Below, in pieces: positions 6,735-9,830 of a DNA stretch of 9,830 nucleotides. The number at the start of each line of letters is the position of its first letter. Position 1 is the first letter of the stretch. Position numbers and translations under genes: made by a program. Below the pieces are notes generated by a model, which made no database searches, was not told where the DNA came from, and was given only the letters and a program-made list of their open reading frames with translations. This DNA is from an uncultured Armatimonadota bacterium (GTDB lineage: Bacteria; Armatimonadota; Armatimonadia; Armatimonadales; Armatimonadaceae): the NCBI GenBank assembly GCA_903915615.1, contig CAIWTR010000026.1, forward strand, positions 1 through 9,830, read 5' to 3'.

Positions 6735-8234
6735 ATGAACAAAAATTCCAAATACAATCATCAGCAAGATTTCGCAGATGTCTTTCTATCGAGGCGTGAT
6801 TTGCTCAGCCGCATGGGAAATGGCTTTGCGGGGATGTCACTGGCATCGATTCTTGCCCAAGAGGCCAATGCACAGGAAGCTCGAAAGGCTGTAAAAAAGC
6901 TTCAGCCAGCGCCATCACCTCAGCGCTCTGGTAATCCGCTCATCGCCAAAGCTCCCCCACTTCCAGCCAAGGCAAAGCGCGTCATCTTCCTGTTCATGAA
7001 TGGTGGACCAAGCCATGTTGACACCTGGGACCCAAAGCCTCAGTTAACGGCATATGCGGGTAAGACGCTCCCTATCGCAAATCTGGCTACCGAGCGTAAA
7101 ACTGGCGTTGGTTTGGCATCCCCGTTCAAGTTCAAACGCTTCGGACAATCTGGACTTGAAGTCAGTGAGCTCTTCGAAAAGACGGCCCAGTTTGCAGATG
7201 AGATGTGTGTTATTCGGTCAATGCACGCGGATGTTCCGAATCACGAGCCATCTCTGTTACTAATGAACTGCGGCGAGGCGCGTCAGGTTCGCCCGAGCTT
7301 TGGGAGCTGGACGCTGTATGGACTAGGCACCGAAAACCAAAACCTTCCTGGATTTATCGCGATGTGTCCAGGTGGTTACCCGATTCAGGAAACGCAGAAC
7401 TGGCAAGCAGGCTTCCTTCCAGGAATCTTTGCGGGTACGTACATCGACCCGAATCATCGAGAAATCGAGAAGATCGTCGAACATATCAGGAATCGCAACA
7501 CAACCCCTAGCCAACAAAGGGAACAGCTCGATGTCCTCCGTTCGCTCAATAAGAATCACTCATCATCAAGAGGGTTTGACCAACAGCTCGAGTCACGTAT
7601 TCAGAGCTTTGAACTAGGCTTTCGGATGCAGACTGAGGCATCCGATGCGTTCGATACGGACAATGAGTCTGAAGCCACACGTGAGCGTTATGGCAAGGGA
7701 AATTTTGCGCGCGCTTGTTTGATAGGTCGGCGGCTTGCAGAACGCGGCGTGCGCTTCGTCCAGATTTACACAGGTGAGGGTCAGCCTTGGGACCTTCACG
7801 ATGACCTTGAAGCTGGGATGCGCCGTCTCTGCGGAGAGGCCGACCGCGGTATTAGCGCGCTTCTGCAGGACTTGAAGGATCGTGGGATGCTTGAGGAGAC
7901 GCTTGTCATTTGGGGCGGTGAGTTTGGCCGGACGCCCGCCGTAGAGCTTCCGACCCCGGGTGCCAACGCTGGAAAGATGAACGGCCGTGATCATAACCAC
8001 TGGGGATTTACGTATTGGATGGCTGGTGGAGGAGTGAAAAAGGGCACTGTTTATGGAGCAACCGATGAATTTGGCTTCAAGGCAGTCGAAAAGCCCGTGC
8101 ATGTTCATGACTTCCATGCGACAGTGATGCGGCTGCTTGGGTTTGACCATACGCAGCTCACGTATCGCTATGCTGGCCGGGACTTCCGTTTGACAGATGT
8201 CCATGGCAATGTTATTTCGGATTTGATTGCTTAG
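6735..8234 (+). CDS. Tat-exported DUF1501 family protein (sulfatase/alkaline phosphatase-like fold)
   Basis: The 499-residue DUF1501 protein has the usual partner, a DUF1553 gene, ending 18 nt upstream. The N-terminus has a twin-arginine signal: LSRRDLLSRMG at 18-28, a weakly hydrophobic stretch, then an Ala-rich cleavage region (EANAQEA, about 43-49). This predicts folding in the cytoplasm before export. Conserved family blocks are FLFMNGGPSHVDTWDPK (85-101), HADVPNHEPS (164-173), VIWGGEFGRTP (391-401), GRDHNHWGFTYWMAGGG (417-433) and HDFHATVMRLLGFDH (458-472). The Asp/His-rich blocks resemble the metal-binding layout of the alkaline phosphatase superfamily, but no sulfatase CxPxR formylglycine motif is present, so a hydrolase role is unproven. 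There is no good Shine-Dalgarno before the ATG, so translation may depend on coupling to the upstream gene. Length is normal and the gene looks intact. Confidence 0.93.
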   Translation: MNKNSKYNHQQDFADVFLSRRDLLSRMGNGFAGMSLASILAQEANAQEARKAVKKLQPAPSPQRSGNPLIAKAPPLPAKAKRVIFLFMNGGPSHVDTWDPKPQLTAYAGKTLPIANLATERKTGVGLASPFKFKRFGQSGLEVSELFEKTAQFADEMCVIRSMHADVPNHEPSLLLMNCGEARQVRPSFGSWTLYGLGTENQNLPGFIAMCPGGYPIQETQNWQAGFLPGIFAGTYIDPNHREIEKIVEHIRNRNTTPSQQREQLDVLRSLNKNHSSSRGFDQQLESRIQSFELGFRMQTEASDAFDTDNESEATRERYGKGNFARACLIGRRLAERGVRFVQIYTGEGQPWDLHDDLEAGMRRLCGEADRGISALLQDLKDRGMLEETLVIWGGEFGRTPAVELPTPGANAGKMNGRDHNHWGFTYWMAGGGVKKGTVYGATDEFGFKAVEKPVHVHDFHATVMRLLGFDHTQLTYRYAGRDFRLTDVHGNVISDLIA

Positions 8235-8235
8235 T

Positions 8236-8871
8236 ATGCAGGATGAATTGCCCGACGAACCGATGTCACCGTGGGACCTACCTGAAACGGTAGTGGTTTT
8301 CCAATTTCCTTGGGAAAGCCCAGTGACCATCGGAAGTTTTGAACAAGAAGTCGTTTTGATGTGCGAAACGATGTCGATAGCCGACAGCCTAAAAACAGAG
8401 GTTGAGGCCCAATTTGCACATGGTGAATCTCTCACGTGTGTGGAAGTTCAACGAGTTTCACTCGTGGAGCGCTACGCAGGTGGACTTTTCTGGGATGAAT
8501 CCGGGGAGGTTCACCCGACATCCTTTACGCGCCTCCCTGAGCTCGGCTCCGACCGCGAGCTCCCCGCTGAACCCTATGCGCTGTTTACATGGGGCGGTGG
8601 CATTGATCGCTCACGGGATGAACATCTCGAAGGTGAATATGTGGTCCATCAAGCCGATGACAACTCGATTTGGGTGCTGTTTTTCGAAGATCTGGATGCC
8701 GCCGAGAAGGTTCTGATGGAATACATCGAGGCAACAGACAGACAAGCGGAGATTCGGCGGACCCGTGCGGTGTCGTTGGATTCCGGACAAAATGTCCGAT
8801 TTTATGCAGCTGATGGCACTTGGCAGGACTTGCTTAGGGACGATTATCTGGGACGAATATCACCCAACTAA
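8236..8871 (+). CDS. Hypothetical acidic protein, coupled to the DUF1501 gene
   Basis: I do not recognise this 211-residue protein. It has no signal peptide, lipobox or membrane segment, so it is probably cytoplasmic, unlike its two exported neighbours. It is strongly acidic: about 43 Asp/Glu against about 15 Lys/Arg by hand count. Aromatic and Gly-rich stretches (VVVFQFPWESP, GGLFWDESGEVH, YALFTWGGGIDRSRDEHLEG, NSIWVLFFEDLD) suggest a folded beta-rich domain, followed by a charged helix (about 153-177, DAAEKVLMEYIEATDRQAEI). The ATG at 8236 begins one base after the DUF1501 TAG, with no Shine-Dalgarno, pointing to translational reinitiation. A TTG at 8227, overlapping the DUF1501 end, would add three residues. 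Same strand, tight junction and codon use like its neighbours support a real gene. Function is open. Confidence 0.8.
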   Translation: MQDELPDEPMSPWDLPETVVVFQFPWESPVTIGSFEQEVVLMCETMSIADSLKTEVEAQFAHGESLTCVEVQRVSLVERYAGGLFWDESGEVHPTSFTRLPELGSDRELPAEPYALFTWGGGIDRSRDEHLEGEYVVHQADDNSIWVLFFEDLDAAEKVLMEYIEATDRQAEIRRTRAVSLDSGQNVRFYAADGTWQDLLRDDYLGRISPN

Positions 8872-8950
8872 GCACTGCCCTCGTCGATTGGTTGCCCGCG
8901 ATTTATGGTTCTGAAGATCGTAAGCAGCCACCTAATCCCAGACAGACCAG

Positions 8951-8983
8951 TGACGTTAGGCTTCTTACGAACACCTAACGTCA
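8951..8983. repeat. Perfect 10-bp inverted repeat between convergent genes
   Basis: TGACGTTAGG (8951-8960) and CCTAACGTCA (8974-8983) are exact reverse complements around a 13-nt loop, and the loop itself contains TTC-TTAC-GAA. The site lies between the stop of the acidic protein gene (8871) and the stop of the minus-strand lipoprotein gene (9019). A transcription-ending or mRNA 3'-protecting hairpin serving both strands fits the place, but neither side has a T tract. A protein-binding palindrome is the alternative. Confidence 0.6.
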
Positions 8984-8990
8984 ACTATGT

Positions 8991-9005
8991 CCGTGACTCT
9001 CACGG
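8991..9005. repeat. Short inverted repeat after the lipoprotein gene
   Basis: CCGTGA (8991-8996) and TCACGG (9000-9005) pair perfectly over a 3-nt loop, 13 nt beyond the stop of the minus-strand lipoprotein gene. A competing pairing GTGAC (8993-8997) with GTCAC (9009-9013) overlaps it, so the two cannot form together. It could be part of a 3'-end structure with the larger repeat next to it. No T run follows on either strand. Confidence 0.4.
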
Positions 9006-9018
9006 GTAGTCACCAAGA

Positions 9019-9513
9019 TTAAGGCTTGTAGGTACCTGTCTCGCTGACCTTGTCGCATTCTGCAACACTAGGGATCGGACGCCCCATCATCGTGTAGATT
9101 TGCTCGATCTGCGTCTTACCTGCCGTGGCTTGCTCGTTGCCCTTATCGGCCTTGATGGCATTCCGGTAGTCCGAAAGCGCCGCACGGTACTTCACACGCT
9201 GACCAGCTTTCGCATCCTCGTTGGTCCGATAATCGCCACGAACCGCATAGGCAGCTGCCAGTTTCTTCTTGTCACCGGATGCCTTCGCATCGGCGATGGC
9301 TTTGTCCATCTCTGGAGTTGGAGACAACGGCGCGTATGCATCGCCATCACCCGCTGGTGCCTGTGGAGTTCCAGCCACAGCAGCAGGCGCGGTAGCTTCA
9401 GGCGCCTTTGTTTCAGCTTCTGGAGCAGCCTTCTTGCCAGGGCCATCTTGTGCACATCCAAACGTAACGAATGCTGCCAACACAGCAAAGGAATATGTCA
9501 GTGACTTTGTCAT
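9019..9513 (-). CDS. Small predicted lipoprotein with TPR-like region
   Basis: Starting at ATG 9513 the protein has 164 residues. The N-terminus (MTKSLTYSFAVLAAFVTFGC) is a short hydrophobic signal ending in FGC, so C20 is the likely lipidated cysteine; -3 is Thr rather than Leu, an imperfect lipobox. An Ala/Pro/Glu-rich flexible linker (about 21-66) follows. Then comes a helical region (about 68-145: LAAAYAVRGDYR, KYRAALSDYRNAIKAD, NEQA, IEQIYTMMGRPIP) that resembles one to one and a half tetratricopeptide repeats, suggesting a protein-binding role at an envelope membrane. The frame stays open upstream to 9648, but that extension runs through the tRNA gene and lacks a signal, so it was not used. 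AAGG lies 11 nt before the chosen ATG, a weak Shine-Dalgarno. No exact function is recognisable. Confidence 0.82.
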   Translation of the reverse strand: MTKSLTYSFAVLAAFVTFGCAQDGPGKKAAPEAETKAPEATAPAAVAGTPQAPAGDGDAYAPLSPTPEMDKAIADAKASGDKKKLAAAYAVRGDYRTNEDAKAGQRVKYRAALSDYRNAIKADKGNEQATAGKTQIEQIYTMMGRPIPSVAECDKVSETGTYKP

Positions 9514-9549
9514 ACCCAAGTTTACCTTGTGGAAGGGGCCAATTTCGCG

Positions 9550-9558
9550 TGATATAGT
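9550..9558 (+). promoter_or_regulatory. Extended -10 promoter element of the tRNA-Ser gene
   Basis: TGATATAGT is a TGn-extended -10 (TATAGT, 9553-9558) ending 10 nt before the tRNA 5' end, so transcription would start only a few bases before the mature tRNA. No convincing -35 is seen at normal spacing, which an extended -10 can tolerate. The TATA core is readable on the minus strand too, so it may also lie in the promoter of the divergent lipoprotein gene. Confidence 0.45.
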
Positions 9559-9568
9559 CTCTCTTCGT

Positions 9569-9656
9569 GGAGTGATGTCCGAGTTGGTCGAAGGAGCACG
9601 ATTGGAAATCGTGTAGGCGGGTAACCGTCTCGTGGGTTCGAATCCCACTCGCTCCG
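9569..9656 (+). tRNA. tRNA-Ser (anticodon GGA)
   Basis: The 88-nt sequence folds as a class II tRNA. The acceptor stem is GGAGTGA with TCGCTCC (one G-U pair) and the discriminator is G, as expected for serine. The D-arm contains GAGTTGGTCGAAGG. The anticodon stem is CACGA/TCGTG around TT-GGA-AA (anticodon 9604-9606, reading UCC and UCU). A long variable arm with GGCGGGTAACCGTC pairing follows, then the T-arm GTGGG-TTCGAAT-CCCAC. CCA is not encoded and must be added by the nucleotidyltransferase. Confidence 0.97.
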
Positions 9657-9672
9657 TTCCCTTTATAGGCGA

Positions 9673-9830
9673 ATGAAATTAAGTAACTACCCAAGATGGC
9701 GTCGTCCTCTGGTGGTAATGATTATCGTTCCCCTCGTGGTCGTCGCAACGACGACTGCCTTGTACTACGGCAACCTACACCGGTTGTCGGCAGTCGACCG
9801 AATCACTGACCTCGACTCAATCAACGTCGC
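9673..9830 (+). CDS. Membrane-anchored protein, N-terminal part (cut by window edge)
   Basis: From ATG 9673 the frame is open to the window end (52 residues). It starts with a basic stretch (PRWRRP, 7-12), then a single hydrophobic segment (LVVMIIVPLVVVATTTAL, 13-30), then a polar region (YYGNLHRLSAVDRITDLDSI). This is the layout of a signal anchor or uncleaved signal peptide with the remainder outside the cytoplasm. It begins 16 nt after the tRNA-Ser gene with only a weak AGG 3 nt upstream, so it may be cotranscribed with the tRNA. An internal ATG at 9718 would cut into the hydrophobic segment and is less likely. Family unknown because only the anchor is visible. Confidence 0.6.
   Translation, partial: MKLSNYPRWRRPLVVMIIVPLVVVATTTALYYGNLHRLSAVDRITDLDSINV

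Noticed and set aside
2966..8234. Functional electron link between complex II and the cytochrome-like DUF1553 protein
   Set aside because: A strong terminator separates them, and the DUF pair occurs widely without sdh genes, so adjacency alone is weak evidence.
7614..8435. 273-codon open frame on the minus strand
   Set aside because: It is antisense to the well-supported DUF1501 gene and the start of the acidic protein gene, has no recognisable motif, and looks like a frame shadow.
9514..9648. N-terminal extension of the minus-strand lipoprotein gene up to 9648
   Set aside because: It reads through the antisense strand of the tRNA-Ser gene and hides the signal peptide; the ATG at 9513 gives a proper lipoprotein start.

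Overview
The window reads as a chromosomal segment of a Gram-negative-type heterotrophic bacterium with moderate GC (about half by eye). A DUF1553/DUF1501 gene pair and a single-membrane-subunit succinate dehydrogenase operon are typical of Planctomycetota, Verrucomicrobiota, Acidobacteriota and Armatimonadota. I cannot place it more precisely from sequence alone. No mobile element, CRISPR array, phage gene or sign of recent transfer is visible.

Left end (1-3791): the N-terminal helix-turn-helix of a LysR-type regulator points left, and a complete sdhC-sdhA-sdhB operon (270-3745) points right. The 120-150 bp between them holds a perfect 6-3-6 palindrome of the LysR T-N11-A type (148-162) and a good sigma70-like promoter. 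The palindrome lies about 66 bp before the inferred sdh start site, the usual position for a LysR activator site. The operon is tightly packed (gaps of 2 and 3 nt) with strong Shine-Dalgarno sequences and ends in a textbook intrinsic terminator. It encodes a diheme b558 anchor, a covalent-FAD subunit and a three-cluster iron-sulfur subunit, which together make complex II (succinate:quinone oxidoreductase).

Middle (3831-8871): three same-strand genes follow. The first is a 961-residue exported PSCyt1-DUF1549-DUF1553 protein with two CxxCH motifs and an extra beta-rich domain apparently inserted inside DUF1553. The second is a 499-residue Tat-exported DUF1501 protein of the sulfatase/alkaline phosphatase fold class. 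The third is a 211-residue, very acidic, apparently cytoplasmic protein that I do not recognise; it starts one base after the DUF1501 stop. The first two are a widespread pair of unknown biochemical role, and the third is the least explained gene here.

Right end (8872-9830): a convergent intergenic stretch carries two neat inverted repeats. It is followed by a minus-strand gene for a small TPR-like lipoprotein, a divergent tRNA-Ser(GGA), and the start of a membrane-anchored protein cut off by the window edge.

The most useful leads are the LysR/sdh control region, the inserted domain in the DUF1553 protein, the coupled acidic unknown, and a roughly four-fold excess of the hexamer GCATCC/GGATGC that spares sdhA and sdhB.
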